A stretch of 38,867 bases of DNA from Patescibacteria group bacterium (lineage in GTDB: Bacteria > Patescibacteriota > 4484-211), in contig JAHJGY010000008.1 in assembly GCA_018824115.1 (NCBI GenBank), positions 1-38,867 on the forward strand, written 5' to 3'. A program made the position numbers and the translations under genes. Positions 16,663-26,387 of the stretch are shown one piece after another. The notes beneath the pieces were generated by a model. The model did not search any database. It worked only from the letters and a program-made list of their open reading frames with translations, and had not been told where the DNA came from. Each line of letters starts with the position of its first letter. The stretch's first letter is position 1.

Positions 16663-18390
16663 AAAAATGAAGTAATAGAGAAAGACATTAAGAAGCTTTC
16701 AAAAGAACCAAACTTAAAAGATTACGCCGCTACCTACAAACTGTTCAACTGGAAGGCGGCTTATCAGCATATTGACTGGTTTCCAAAGGGTAAAATTAAT
16801 GCCGCTCACAACGCCATTGATCGAAATGCCAGAGGAGACCGGAAAAGTAAGGTTGCCTTATTCTGGGAAGGTTCGGACGGAGAAAAAAGAAAATACACCT
16901 TCTTAGAACTAATGGAACTGAGTAATAAGTTTGCTAATGTTCTTAAAACTCTTGGAATCGAGCGAGGTGATCGTGTTTTCTTTTTTTTACCGCGGATTCC
17001 CGAACTATACTACGGTTTCCTCGGCACCCTGAAGACCGGCGCAATTGCCGGCACTCTCTTCGCTGCCTTTGGCGAACAAGCCTTATTAGATAGACTGCAA
17101 AACAGCGCGGCTCGCATTCTAATCACCAATAAAGATCTAAAAGAGCGTGTCGACAAAGTAAAAGACAAACTCCCCCGCTTGGAAAAAATCATCCTTGTCG
17201 ACTCCGACAAAAACACGGACTACGTTCTCAGCTTAACCAAATTAATGGAGAAAGCTCCCGAGGATTACAAAGTAGCCCATATGGATCCCTCTGACCCTGC
17301 TTTCATGCTTTACACGTCTGGTACAACAGGTAAGCCCAAAGGCGTCATTCACCAGCACCTAGCTATCCTCCATGAACATATGAGCGCAAAATGGGTGTTG
17401 GACCTACGAGAAGATGACATCTACTGGTGTACCGCTGATCCGGGCTGGGTAACTGGAATCGCTTACGAAATTTTGGGTACTTGGTCGAATGGTGCAGCAA
17501 CCCTTGTCTACGAAGGTCGTTTTGACCCAGAAAAATGGTACGATCTTCTTCAAGAGTACGATGTTACTGTTTGGTACACAGCCCCTACCGCAGTACGATT
17601 ACTGATGGCAGCTGGGAATGATCTGCCTGAAAAGTACGACCTTCATCAACTACGGCATATCTGCAGTGTAGGTGAACCTCTAAACCCAGAAGGAGTAAAG
17701 TGGGGTAAAAAAGTCTTTGGCATTCCATTCCACGATACCTGGTGGCAAACCGAAACTGGGGGCATTTTAATCGCTAATTATCCATGCATGGACGTTAAAC
17801 CCGGTTCTATGGGCAAACCCATCCCGGGAGTCGTGGCCGCTATAGTCAATGACAAAGGTAAAGTTTTGCCCCCCAACAACGAAGGTAACTTGGCAATTAA
17901 ACCCGGCTGGCCTTCGATGATGCAACAAATCTGGCGACGCCCGCAAAAATACGAAAGTTATTTTGTCGGTGGCTGGTATATCTCTGGTGACCGTGCCCTG
18001 CAAGATAAGGATGGATATTTCTGGTTTATTGGCCGCGCTGATGATGTTATTAAAACAGCTGGGGAGCGAGTAGGCCCGTTCGAAGTAGAATCGGCTCTTA
18101 TAGAACACCCCTCTATTGTTGAGGCCGGAGTTATTGGTAAACCAGACCCCTTACGGGGTGAAATTATTAAAGCGTTTGTGATCTTGAAACCAGGAGAAAA
18201 GGGGAGTGATAAACTTCTGGAAGATATCCAAAAATACGTGAAAAAACATCTCGCTGGCTACGCATACCCCCGCGAAATTGAGTTTGTCGAGACTTTACCA
18301 AAAACCAGAAGCGGGAAAATTGTCAGAAGATTCCTGAAAGCGCAGGAAATGGGATTACCGATAGGGGATACATCAACATTGGAGGAATAA
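16660..18390 (+). CDS. acsA: acetyl-CoA synthetase-type AMP-forming acyl-CoA ligase
   Basis: FMLYTSGTTGKPKGVIHQH, DTWWQTETGG, YISGDRALQDKDGYFWFIGRADDVIKTAGERVGPFEVESAL, KTRSGKIVRRFLK. Confidence 0.9.
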   Translation: MKNEVIEKDIKKLSKEPNLKDYAATYKLFNWKAAYQHIDWFPKGKINAAHNAIDRNARGDRKSKVALFWEGSDGEKRKYTFLELMELSNKFANVLKTLGIERGDRVFFFLPRIPELYYGFLGTLKTGAIAGTLFAAFGEQALLDRLQNSAARILITNKDLKERVDKVKDKLPRLEKIILVDSDKNTDYVLSLTKLMEKAPEDYKVAHMDPSDPAFMLYTSGTTGKPKGVIHQHLAILHEHMSAKWVLDLREDDIYWCTADPGWVTGIAYEILGTWSNGAATLVYEGRFDPEKWYDLLQEYDVTVWYTAPTAVRLLMAAGNDLPEKYDLHQLRHICSVGEPLNPEGVKWGKKVFGIPFHDTWWQTETGGILIANYPCMDVKPGSMGKPIPGVVAAIVNDKGKVLPPNNEGNLAIKPGWPSMMQQIWRRPQKYESYFVGGWYISGDRALQDKDGYFWFIGRADDVIKTAGERVGPFEVESALIEHPSIVEAGVIGKPDPLRGEIIKAFVILKPGEKGSDKLLEDIQKYVKKHLAGYAYPREIEFVETLPKTRSGKIVRRFLKAQEMGLPIGDTSTLEE

Positions 18391-18487
18391 GAAGCAAGCC
18401 CTAGAGCCCTAGAGCCCTCAATCCTCAACTTTAAGATTTGAAGTGTGGGTTTGCATTTGGGCATTGGAATTTGATATTTACTCAACT

Positions 18488-19132
18488 ATGTTAGCCTCGC
18501 TACTTTCTTCTCTTTCTCAATTCGCCTTAGATATTATCTCCTCTCTAGGTTACGGGGGTATCGTCGCCGTCATGGCCATTGAGAACGTGTTTCCACCAAT
18601 ACCCTCCGAGGTGGTAATGCCTTTTGCCGGCTATTTAGTCGCCCAGGGGCAATTTAATTTGGTTATAGCTATCTTGATGGGGACCCTGGGTTCAGTTATC
18701 GGCGCCATCTTCTGGTATCTTTTTGGTCTTTGGGGTAACGAATTAATCATTAGGAACTTCTTCCGAAAATTCGGTAAATATCTCTTTGTCTCGGAAAACG
18801 ATCTTGATAAGTCCTTAGAATACTTCAAGGGGCGGGGAGAATTGATTATATTCACTGGCCGCCTTATTCCAATCATTCGCAGCCTTATTTCCATTCCCGC
18901 CGGGTTAGCTAAAATGAGCTGGAGTAAATTTCTATTATTCACCACTCTGGGCACCAGCATCTGGACAGTTATTCTGACAATAGCTGGAAAAATCCTTGGC
19001 GAAAACTGGGAAATAGTCGGGGGATGGCTAAAAAAGTATGAATACTTTGTCCTCACTGTCCTAACAATCGCTGGCCTCTTATTAATCTACACCAAATACC
19101 GAACTTCCCGAAAGGACAATTTGCCTTCCTAA
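18488..19132 (+). CDS. DedA-family membrane protein
   Basis: ENVFPPIPSEVVMPFAGYLVAQGQ, FTGRLIPIIRSLISIPAGLAKM; ATG at 18488 in frame with listed ORF. Confidence 0.9.
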   Translation: MLASLLSSLSQFALDIISSLGYGGIVAVMAIENVFPPIPSEVVMPFAGYLVAQGQFNLVIAILMGTLGSVIGAIFWYLFGLWGNELIIRNFFRKFGKYLFVSENDLDKSLEYFKGRGELIIFTGRLIPIIRSLISIPAGLAKMSWSKFLLFTTLGTSIWTVILTIAGKILGENWEIVGGWLKKYEYFVLTVLTIAGLLLIYTKYRTSRKDNLPS

Positions 19133-19148
19133 CAACCCCACCCAGGGC

Positions 19149-20906
19149 TTAGCTCTGGACCCGTTCTTCCTGAAGCCATTTCTGCATTAAACTTTTTTCC
19201 GGGTTATTTCCGTGTTCCTCGAAATAATCATACCACCGGTCTTCCAGTCTTCCCAACAATTCGCCTACCTGCGGCCCTTCTGGCACCCCGGCTTGCATAA
19301 CATCATGTCCAGAAATGGGCATCCGGTCACCGCCCGACTCCCTCATCGCCATCTTGACAGCCACATGCTTCTCCACTGCCGCTAACAAACCCTCTATCTG
19401 CTTAACATTATCCTTTGATTGGGACGGGAAATTTCCTAACCGATCCACAATTCCCAACATAACTAAAGTCGGAAAGGACTCATTGTTATAAAGTTCATCC
19501 TTTTTCCGCAATCCCATCTGGGCAAACTCCCTAACCCGAACATGCTGCTCCACAACCCAACTCAAACTGTCACGCTCCTGATTTTTCATTCGCAATCCCT
19601 CGGCCACCCGATAAGCATCCCTGGCCGAGACTTCGGCATGGCCGGTAAAAACTATCTTTTCTCCTTTTTTCTTGCGCGTCACTGCCTTGCCAGTATCATG
19701 AAGCAATACACTCCAAGGCATTTCGTAACCTAAAAGATCAAGCACCTGCTGATACCGCCGGCCCCGGCTCTCCACTGCCAACGGTATTTCCGCTAAATCC
19801 TCCACTACTTTCCCAAAATGGGGAAATCTTTCTTCGTCCTTGCTTAAAACACTACACAACCGCTCGAAATGTTGTAAAAGGGGAGCAGATTGCAGAGCCC
19901 GCAATGCCTCCAGGGTGTGACGATAAACATTACCCTCTTGGTGATAAGACAGCCCCGGGACATGATCTGCCTCTTTGAGATCTACAAAAGATCTTCCTTC
20001 CAGATACTCTGGTTTAACCACCTGATCCATTAATCCTAACCGGGCCAGATTATTTATTGACGAAAAGAGACGAGGTTCACGAAAAATCGTTTCCATTTCC
20101 TTACGAACCCGCTCACGGGAAACCCGCTCCAAGGCTGAAGCATTTTCCCCAATAACCTCTCTGATCTCACGAGAATACGTCATTTGGTAACGTGATAAAA
20201 ATCTCACATAACGCAGCATCCGTACTGGATCCTCGGCAAATCGCTCTCGTGCATCTCCCACTGGCCGCAATATTCCGTCCCGGATATCCTCCACGCCACC
20301 AAAATAGTCAACTAGCTCCCTCTTAAGTGGGTTAAAATACATGGCGTTGATAGTAAAATCACGCCGGGAGGCATCTTCGCGCAGGGAAGTGCTATGCCAG
20401 ACCTCTTCGGGATGATGTCCAATTGAACCTTTTTCGCCGCGGAAGGAGGTAATCTCGAACTCGATACACCGATCTCCGTCCACGGGATATCTTATCCTGT
20501 GTGTTTGATATTTCTGTTCGTTAACCAAATTTCCCCCTACTGATAAATCGCGAATTCCCTTGCCCTTCAGAAATTCATTTACCTGATCCCAGCTAAGCGG
20601 GGTGGCAATATCCACATCTTTTGGTCCGAACCCACGGTCCGTCAGATTATGAAACATCAAATCCCTCGGATACCCTCCGACAAAAAAGACAGCCGATTCT
20701 TCCCCTCCAACCCAGCCTTTCTGCCATGCGAATTCGGTCATCTCTTCGACCAACTTAACTGCAGTCAACTCCAGTTCACTCTGCGGCGTCCAATCTTCAA
20801 AATCATAAATTTTCGCCCCAGCTCTTTCTGTATATGGTAGAATCAACGCCTGTTCCTCACACGGCTGCCCAGTGTGTTTGAGAATTAAAGATTCACCCTT
20901 CATCAC
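19149..20906 (-). CDS. CCA tRNA nucleotidyltransferase / poly(A) polymerase family with HD domain
   Basis: FFVGGYPRDLMF, KDVDIAT, SLREDASRRDFTINAMYFNP, VLLHDTGKAVTRKKKGEKIVFTGHAEVSA. Confidence 0.9.
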   Translation of the reverse strand: MMKGESLILKHTGQPCEEQALILPYTERAGAKIYDFEDWTPQSELELTAVKLVEEMTEFAWQKGWVGGEESAVFFVGGYPRDLMFHNLTDRGFGPKDVDIATPLSWDQVNEFLKGKGIRDLSVGGNLVNEQKYQTHRIRYPVDGDRCIEFEITSFRGEKGSIGHHPEEVWHSTSLREDASRRDFTINAMYFNPLKRELVDYFGGVEDIRDGILRPVGDARERFAEDPVRMLRYVRFLSRYQMTYSREIREVIGENASALERVSRERVRKEMETIFREPRLFSSINNLARLGLMDQVVKPEYLEGRSFVDLKEADHVPGLSYHQEGNVYRHTLEALRALQSAPLLQHFERLCSVLSKDEERFPHFGKVVEDLAEIPLAVESRGRRYQQVLDLLGYEMPWSVLLHDTGKAVTRKKKGEKIVFTGHAEVSARDAYRVAEGLRMKNQERDSLSWVVEQHVRVREFAQMGLRKKDELYNNESFPTLVMLGIVDRLGNFPSQSKDNVKQIEGLLAAVEKHVAVKMAMRESGGDRMPISGHDVMQAGVPEGPQVGELLGRLEDRWYDYFEEHGNNPEKSLMQKWLQEERVQS

Positions 20907-20965
20907 CTAAAGTATACTTTGAATCAGGTCCCTCTTCAATATCGGTGATAGAATAAAATTGCATT

Positions 20966-23044
20966 ATGCCCAAATTTAAGCTTGTCTCCGATTTCTCCCC
21001 AACCGGAGACCAACCACAAGCAATAGAACAACTCACGCAAGGAACAAAAACCGGATTAAAACACCAAGTTTTACTTGGAACGACTGGCAGTGGGAAAACA
21101 TTTACTATCGCCAACGTGATCCAAAATATTCAGAAACCAGTGCTCGTGATCTCACACAATAAAACCCTGGCAGCCCAACTTTATCAAGAATACCGGGATT
21201 TCTTCCCGGAAAATGCAGTTGAGTACTTTGTATCCTACTACGATTATTATCAGCCCGAAGCATACATCCCTCAAACTGATACCTATATATCCAAAGACGC
21301 TAATATTAATGAATTCATTGACAAATTACGTCTTTCGACCACAACTTCTCTAATGACACGCAACGATGTGATAGTTATTGCCTCCGTGTCCTGCATCTAC
21401 AATTTAGGGTCGCCAATCGAGTATGCAGCCCGTATTATCGAAATCGCCCAAGGAATGAAACTACGCCGCGAAGATATTATTAAACGTCTGACCAACCTCC
21501 ATTATCAACGAAATGATTACGACTTCCGACGCGCTACTTTCCGCACTCGAGGTAACGTTCTAGATATTTGGCCCGCTTACGCAGATTTCGCTCTACGACT
21601 AGAAATAATGGAAAACAAACTGCTCAATCTCAGCAAGTTTGATCCGCTGACCGGGCAAACTATCGAGAACTTGAAAACTTCCAGCATTTACCCAGCCAAG
21701 CATTATTTAACTGCTGACGAACGTCGGGAAACGGCTATTCTGAATATCCGAACTGATCTTACTAAAAGAGTCAGTAAGCTCCGAAAAGAGAACCGGGAAC
21801 TGGAGGCTTACCGACTAGAACAGCGAACTAACTATGACCTCGAATTAATTTCCGAAATTGGTTATTGTACTGGTATCGAAAACTATTCACGTTACTTTGA
21901 CGGGAGAACGCCCGGAGAGCCACCTTATACCCTTTTGAACTTCTTCACTGCTGAACACAAGGACTTTCTTGTTATCATCGATGAATCTCACATGACCATT
22001 CCACAAGTTAGAGGCATGTATCTGGGAGATAAAGCGCGAAAAGAAACGTTGATTGATTACGGGTTTCGATTACCGTCAGCTCTAGACAACCGACCACTAC
22101 AATTTGAAGAATTTTTAAAACATGTTCCTCAAATCATCCATACAACTGCCACCCCCGGCGAATGGGAGATTGAACAATCTCGTAATAGCGCACTTCAATG
22201 CGCTATTAAAAACCACGCGACTAAACCGGATTCTAAAAATTCGCGACCTAAAGTTCGCTACTACAAACAAACTACCGGCATAGTAGAGCAACTTATCCGA
22301 CCAACAGGCCTACTTGATCCAAAAATTGAAGTGCGCGGAACCAAAACTCAAATAGAGAACCTCGTTGATGAAATCATACAAACCACCAAATCCAGTGAAC
22401 GAACGCTTGTAACTACTCTCACGAAACGGTTAGCAGAAGATCTTTCTCATTATCTGGTGGAGCAAGGAGTAAAAGCCTGTTACTTACACTCGGACATAGA
22501 CACTCTAGATCGAAGCGATATTCTTGAAGATCTTAGAAAAGGCAAGTACGACGTCATTGTAGGAATCAACCTCTTACGGGAAGGCCTAGATCTCCCCGAG
22601 GTTTCATTGGTCGCTATTCTAGATGCCGACAAAGAAGGCTTTCTACGATCACCAACCTCACTAATCCAAGTAATGGGCCGCGCCGCCAGACATGTGAATG
22701 GTAGAGTAATCATGTATGCTGACTCCGTCACAAACTCGATGCAAATAGCCATTGATGAAGTTCGCCGACGCCGCAAAATACAGGATGACTACAATAGGGA
22801 ACATAACATCGTACCGCAGACAATTATAAAACCTATTCGGGAGAAGTTAATAAAACGTGATCCTTCGACAAGCTCAGGGCAAAACCCGACGGCGGTTTCA
22901 GACGAAACATTAGCAGCATTCCTCCTGAAAGACAAAGAGGCCGCCGTTGTTGAACTAGAACAACAAATGCTCGACGCGGCTCGCAACCTAGAGTTCGAAA
23001 AAGCAGCCTTCCTGAGAGACAAAATTCAATCCTTTGACCATTAG
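20966..23044 (+). CDS. uvrB: excinuclease ABC subunit B
   Basis: GTTGSGKTFTIANVI, SYYDYYQPEAYIPQTDTYISKDANIN, IDESHMTIPQ, GINLLREGLDLPEVSLVAILDADKEGFLRS, UVR motif at C-term. Confidence 0.97.
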   Translation: MPKFKLVSDFSPTGDQPQAIEQLTQGTKTGLKHQVLLGTTGSGKTFTIANVIQNIQKPVLVISHNKTLAAQLYQEYRDFFPENAVEYFVSYYDYYQPEAYIPQTDTYISKDANINEFIDKLRLSTTTSLMTRNDVIVIASVSCIYNLGSPIEYAARIIEIAQGMKLRREDIIKRLTNLHYQRNDYDFRRATFRTRGNVLDIWPAYADFALRLEIMENKLLNLSKFDPLTGQTIENLKTSSIYPAKHYLTADERRETAILNIRTDLTKRVSKLRKENRELEAYRLEQRTNYDLELISEIGYCTGIENYSRYFDGRTPGEPPYTLLNFFTAEHKDFLVIIDESHMTIPQVRGMYLGDKARKETLIDYGFRLPSALDNRPLQFEEFLKHVPQIIHTTATPGEWEIEQSRNSALQCAIKNHATKPDSKNSRPKVRYYKQTTGIVEQLIRPTGLLDPKIEVRGTKTQIENLVDEIIQTTKSSERTLVTTLTKRLAEDLSHYLVEQGVKACYLHSDIDTLDRSDILEDLRKGKYDVIVGINLLREGLDLPEVSLVAILDADKEGFLRSPTSLIQVMGRAARHVNGRVIMYADSVTNSMQIAIDEVRRRRKIQDDYNREHNIVPQTIIKPIREKLIKRDPSTSSGQNPTAVSDETLAAFLLKDKEAAVVELEQQMLDAARNLEFEKAAFLRDKIQSFDH
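22862..22880 (+). repeat. CCTTCGACAAGCTCAGGGC dispersed-type repeat in frame inside uvrB
   Basis: Encodes PSTSSGQ in the uvrB frame; the reverse strand reads PELVEG. Both are familiar from intergenic and genic repeats in many bacterial genomes. Confidence 0.65.
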
Positions 23045-23062
23045 GAATCCCTGTGCTACACT
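23034..23062 (+). promoter_or_regulatory. sigma70-like promoter overlapping the uvrB 3' end
   Basis: TTGACC - 17 nt - TACACT. Confidence 0.5.
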
Positions 23063-23081
23063 AGGAAAGAATTTCACCTGC

Positions 23082-23483
23082 ATGAAAAAGCTCATTGTAA
23101 GAACAATTGTCAACGCTATTGCCGTCGCCGCAGCAGCTAGGCTTGTTCCAGGAATAAACTACTCTGGTGGAATTATCGGTCTTTTAGCAATAACTCTCTT
23201 CTTTGGAGTAATAAATCTCTCAGTTAAACCAATCATTTCCTTTTTCGCTTTACCAATTAAACTTATAACCTTAGGCCTATTCAGCTTTGCCATTAACGGA
23301 GCAATGCTTTATCTTACAGCCTTCCTGCTAGGGAACTTTATTATTGAAGGATTCTGGTTTGTGGGAATTGAGTTAGGTCCCATAATTATTAACCCATTTT
23401 TCATCCCTGCTTGGGGAACCGCTCTGATCGGAGCTGTTTTTATTAGCCTAATCTCATCATTCTTGAACTGGCTTATAGAGTAA
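23082..23483 (+). CDS. phage holin family 4 (superfamily IV)-like small membrane protein
   Basis: Start at internal ATG 23082; INLSVKPIISFFALPIKLITLGLFSFAINGAMLYL pattern. Confidence 0.8.
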   Translation: MKKLIVRTIVNAIAVAAAARLVPGINYSGGIIGLLAITLFFGVINLSVKPIISFFALPIKLITLGLFSFAINGAMLYLTAFLLGNFIIEGFWFVGIELGPIIINPFFIPAWGTALIGAVFISLISSFLNWLIE

Positions 23484-23577
23484 ATCTAAATTTCCGGACT
23501 TTCAATTTTCGAATTTTCAAAAATAAGATCTTTCCTTTATTTGTAAATTGGACCTGGAAATTGTAAAATTAACTACT

Positions 23578-23802
23578 ATGTCTTGGCTATTAATCCTACA
23601 AATATCTCATATCATCTTCTCAATTCTCTTAATTGTCTTGGTCCTGCTCCAAGCACCAGAGAAAGGGCTGTCCGGTCTTTTTGGGGGTGGTGGAGAAATT
23701 TTCCACACCAAACGCGGCGCCGAGAAGCTGTTTTTTATTCTAACCATTGTTATTACGACCCTATTCGGTATTACCTCCATTCTTAATTTTTTTCTTACCT
23801 AA
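23578..23802 (+). CDS. secG: preprotein translocase subunit SecG
   Basis: LIVLVLLQAPEKGLSGLFGGGGE between two TM helices; ATG at 23578. Confidence 0.85.
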   Translation: MSWLLILQISHIIFSILLIVLVLLQAPEKGLSGLFGGGGEIFHTKRGAEKLFFILTIVITTLFGITSILNFFLT

Positions 23803-23808
23803 ATTCCG

Positions 23809-25368
23809 ATGCAACTTAAAAAACATAGATCTCTCTTCACGTTATTTACACTTGTTGTTTTCGGAGTAACCATTACACTGGGTTTATACTGGCATTCAAA
23901 ACTCCCTAAATTCCCAACAAACGGGGGATCCATTTGTGAGGGAATGGTTGGCCAACCCCACCTACTAAACCCTTTATACTCCGATCTAAATCCCGTTGAT
24001 CGCGAGTTATCCAGCTTAATATTCCGCGGCTTAATAATATTTAACAGTCGCAACCAACCAGAAGGGGACCTGGCTGAGAAATGGACAATTAAAAACGGTA
24101 ACAAGACTTACGAGATAGAACTCAAAAAGAACCAATTCTGGCATGATGGGGAAAGAATAACCAGCGATGACGTTATTTTCACTTACCGGTTAACGCAAGA
24201 AGAAAACTACCAGGGTCCGAAAAACAACACTTTCAAGGAAGTAAACATTGAAAGAATTAATGACTACCAGCTGAAATTTATACTCAAAGAACCGTTTTCA
24301 CCATTCCTAGAGAACCTAACCATGGGTATACTGCCCGAACACCTGTGGAAAGACGTACCATTCGACAAATTAAGAACCCACTCACTTAACCTCCAGCCGA
24401 TTGGCAGCGGGCTAGCGAAATTTTTACAGATACAGTTTAGTAATCGAATCGAAAATTGGGTTGAACTGATTGAATTCGAGTTAACAGATGCTTATCTCAA
24501 CACTATTCGTTTCAAGTTCTACCCTTCACACACCGATTTAATTACCGGACTCAAACTCGCCGAATTTGATACCACAACTCTCGTTACCCAAGAAGATCTA
24601 AACACATTCAAGAGTTGGCCCAACTATACCAAATTTATGCAGCCAATCTGGGGAAGAAGCATGGTTCTGATTTTCAATACCCGTAATAATAAGTTTAAGG
24701 ACAACGATGTCCGAGAAACGCTAGCCGCGGCTATATATAATAGTGAACTAAGCCAGGCTGCTTTCTCCAATAAAGTACGAACTTACTCACCAATCCCTCA
24801 AACCTCCTGGGGATACAAACTAATCAGTAAGGATTTCCAAAGAAATGACGTGTCCCTACCCACTACAATAACACTAAAAACGCCCCATGATCCTGATTAT
24901 TTAACCACTGCAAACTTTATAAAAGAGAGTTTGGAAAATGTGGGGGTAGAAACCGAGATAATCGCTCAGGACCAAATTGGATTAACGGAAACAATCCAAA
25001 ACCGCAGTTTTGAGGTTCTTTTAATTACCACAGAAAGTGGACACGATCCCGATCAATATATCTACTGGCATTCAACACAGAAAGAAAGCCCCTTACTAAA
25101 CCTGTCTGGTATTTCCCACCCAAAAATTGATAAATCGTTAGAAGATGGCCGGCAAAAGAATAGCCTTGAGGAAAGGAAAAACGCCTATGAGGACTTCCAG
25201 GATCAATTTCATCGCAATGTTCCCGCTATCTTCCTATACCACCCCAATCTGTACTACCTAGCTTCCACAAAAATAAAAAGCCTGAACTTACATAACTTAT
25301 GGACTCCTGGCAATCGATTCTCTAACATTGGCAGTTGGTATATAAAAGAAAGACGTCCTATGTTCTGA
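23809..25368 (+). CDS. ABC transporter substrate-binding protein, oligopeptide/SBP_bac_5 family
   Basis: N-terminal TM/signal, LNPLYSD, FWHDGERITSDDVIFTYRL, LNLQPIGSG. Confidence 0.88.
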   Translation: MQLKKHRSLFTLFTLVVFGVTITLGLYWHSKLPKFPTNGGSICEGMVGQPHLLNPLYSDLNPVDRELSSLIFRGLIIFNSRNQPEGDLAEKWTIKNGNKTYEIELKKNQFWHDGERITSDDVIFTYRLTQEENYQGPKNNTFKEVNIERINDYQLKFILKEPFSPFLENLTMGILPEHLWKDVPFDKLRTHSLNLQPIGSGLAKFLQIQFSNRIENWVELIEFELTDAYLNTIRFKFYPSHTDLITGLKLAEFDTTTLVTQEDLNTFKSWPNYTKFMQPIWGRSMVLIFNTRNNKFKDNDVRETLAAAIYNSELSQAAFSNKVRTYSPIPQTSWGYKLISKDFQRNDVSLPTTITLKTPHDPDYLTTANFIKESLENVGVETEIIAQDQIGLTETIQNRSFEVLLITTESGHDPDQYIYWHSTQKESPLLNLSGISHPKIDKSLEDGRQKNSLEERKNAYEDFQDQFHRNVPAIFLYHPNLYYLASTKIKSLNLHNLWTPGNRFSNIGSWYIKERRPMF

Positions 25369-25376
25369 GGCGTGGT

Positions 25377-25646
25377 TTAAGCAATAACCTGAGAATAATA
25401 AACTTCGGCTTGGTTTCTGAGCCAAGCTGAGAACTTTTTACGATTAGATTTTTCCTCTGCTGCAGTCTCACATAGAAAGTTAAAAAACTTTTCTATTAAA
25501 GAACCGCTAATTATAATATCTTTCTCTTTCTGGGAAAAGAAATCACTAAGGAACTTGGAGTAGAAATACATATCACGGACCGCTAAATTGCAAGGTAGAT
25601 ATAATTCTGAATTTATACTCATATTAATCATTTGGCTCCCTACCAA
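25377..25646 (-). CDS. small hypothetical protein, divergent from 25778 gene
   Basis: 89-aa ORF, no recognised domain. Confidence 0.4.
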   Translation of the reverse strand: MVGSQMINMSINSELYLPCNLAVRDMYFYSKFLSDFFSQKEKDIIISGSLIEKFFNFLCETAAEEKSNRKKFSAWLRNQAEVYYSQVIA

Positions 25647-25680
25647 ATACTATATAATTCAAAGCAAGCCCTGCGAAAAT

Positions 25681-25717
25681 GTGTATGCGATACACACGCG
25701 AGTATGATTGTAATCAT
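25681..25717. promoter_or_regulatory. two palindromes (candidate operators) in divergent intergenic region
   Basis: GTGTAT-GCG-ATACAC (25681-25695) and ATGATT-GT-AATCAT (25704-25717). Confidence 0.45.
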
Positions 25718-25728
25718 TTTCTCCCGCT

Positions 25729-25757
25729 TTGTCAAGAATCAAAACCTGTGCTATAAT
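25729..25757 (+). promoter_or_regulatory. strong sigma70-like promoter
   Basis: TTGTCA - 17 nt - TATAAT. Confidence 0.65.
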
Positions 25758-25777
25758 ACGGCCGTTGTTATTACTCT

Positions 25778-26365
25778 ATGAAAGTCTTTTTTAGCTGTAC
25801 GACAAAGGGCATCATTGAACACAAGGATTCTTATTTATCCATTAGGGATTCTATTAAGCAGCAGGGTCATACTTTAACCCGCGACTGGCTCGACACGTCA
25901 ATTGAATACGTTAACAAAAATCAGTCCGATACTCCCAGTTCAGAGTTATACTCCGATGTAATTGCGGCTATTCTCTCCGCTGACGCTGTTGTCTTGGAAG
26001 GCACTGTGCCAAGTATGAGCATTGGCCACCAGTTAAGCGTTGCTCTACATAAGGGGAAACACGTACTTCTTCTTACAAAACGTTCTTCTAAGAAATTAAA
26101 GGATTTCTTTATTGTTGGCGCAGAATCACCTCTTTTAACAGTAAAAACTTATAACATTGATAGTCTCACTCTAATTCTAACAGACTTTTTTGCTGATATT
26201 AATGGGGGAACTAAGGCGAGATTTAACCTAGTGATGAATAAACATCAAGACAATTATGTTGAGTGGGCAGCTTTTACCTATAAGAAAAGCAAAACCGAGA
26301 TAATCAAAGATTCGATCAATAAACAAATTAGCCACGATACTCGCTACCAGGAATACAAAACCTAG
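25778..26365 (+). CDS. nucleoside 2-deoxyribosyltransferase-like N-domain with C-terminal ribbon-helix-helix-like domain
   Basis: MKVFFSCTTKGI..., AILSADAVVLEGTVPSMSIGHQLSVALHKGKHVLLL; C-term KARFNLVMNKHQDNYVEWAAFTYKKSKTEIIKDSINKQI fits strand-helix-helix RHH pattern. Confidence 0.5.
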   Translation: MKVFFSCTTKGIIEHKDSYLSIRDSIKQQGHTLTRDWLDTSIEYVNKNQSDTPSSELYSDVIAAILSADAVVLEGTVPSMSIGHQLSVALHKGKHVLLLTKRSSKKLKDFFIVGAESPLLTVKTYNIDSLTLILTDFFADINGGTKARFNLVMNKHQDNYVEWAAFTYKKSKTEIIKDSINKQISHDTRYQEYKT

Positions 26366-26387
26366 CCCAGAGCTCACCAAATTCTGG

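Noticed and set aside
18391-18425. CCCTAGAGCCCTAGAGCCCT short tandem repeat after the acs-like gene
   Set aside because: Only two short units; probably slippage or a remnant of an intergenic repeat, with no further support
24360-24382. PFDKLRT in the peptide-binding protein as another dispersed-repeat insertion (ATTCGACAAATTAAGAACC)
   Set aside because: Several mismatches to the CCTTCGACAAGCTCAGG repeat, and the position fits normal SBP sequence; too weak to claim
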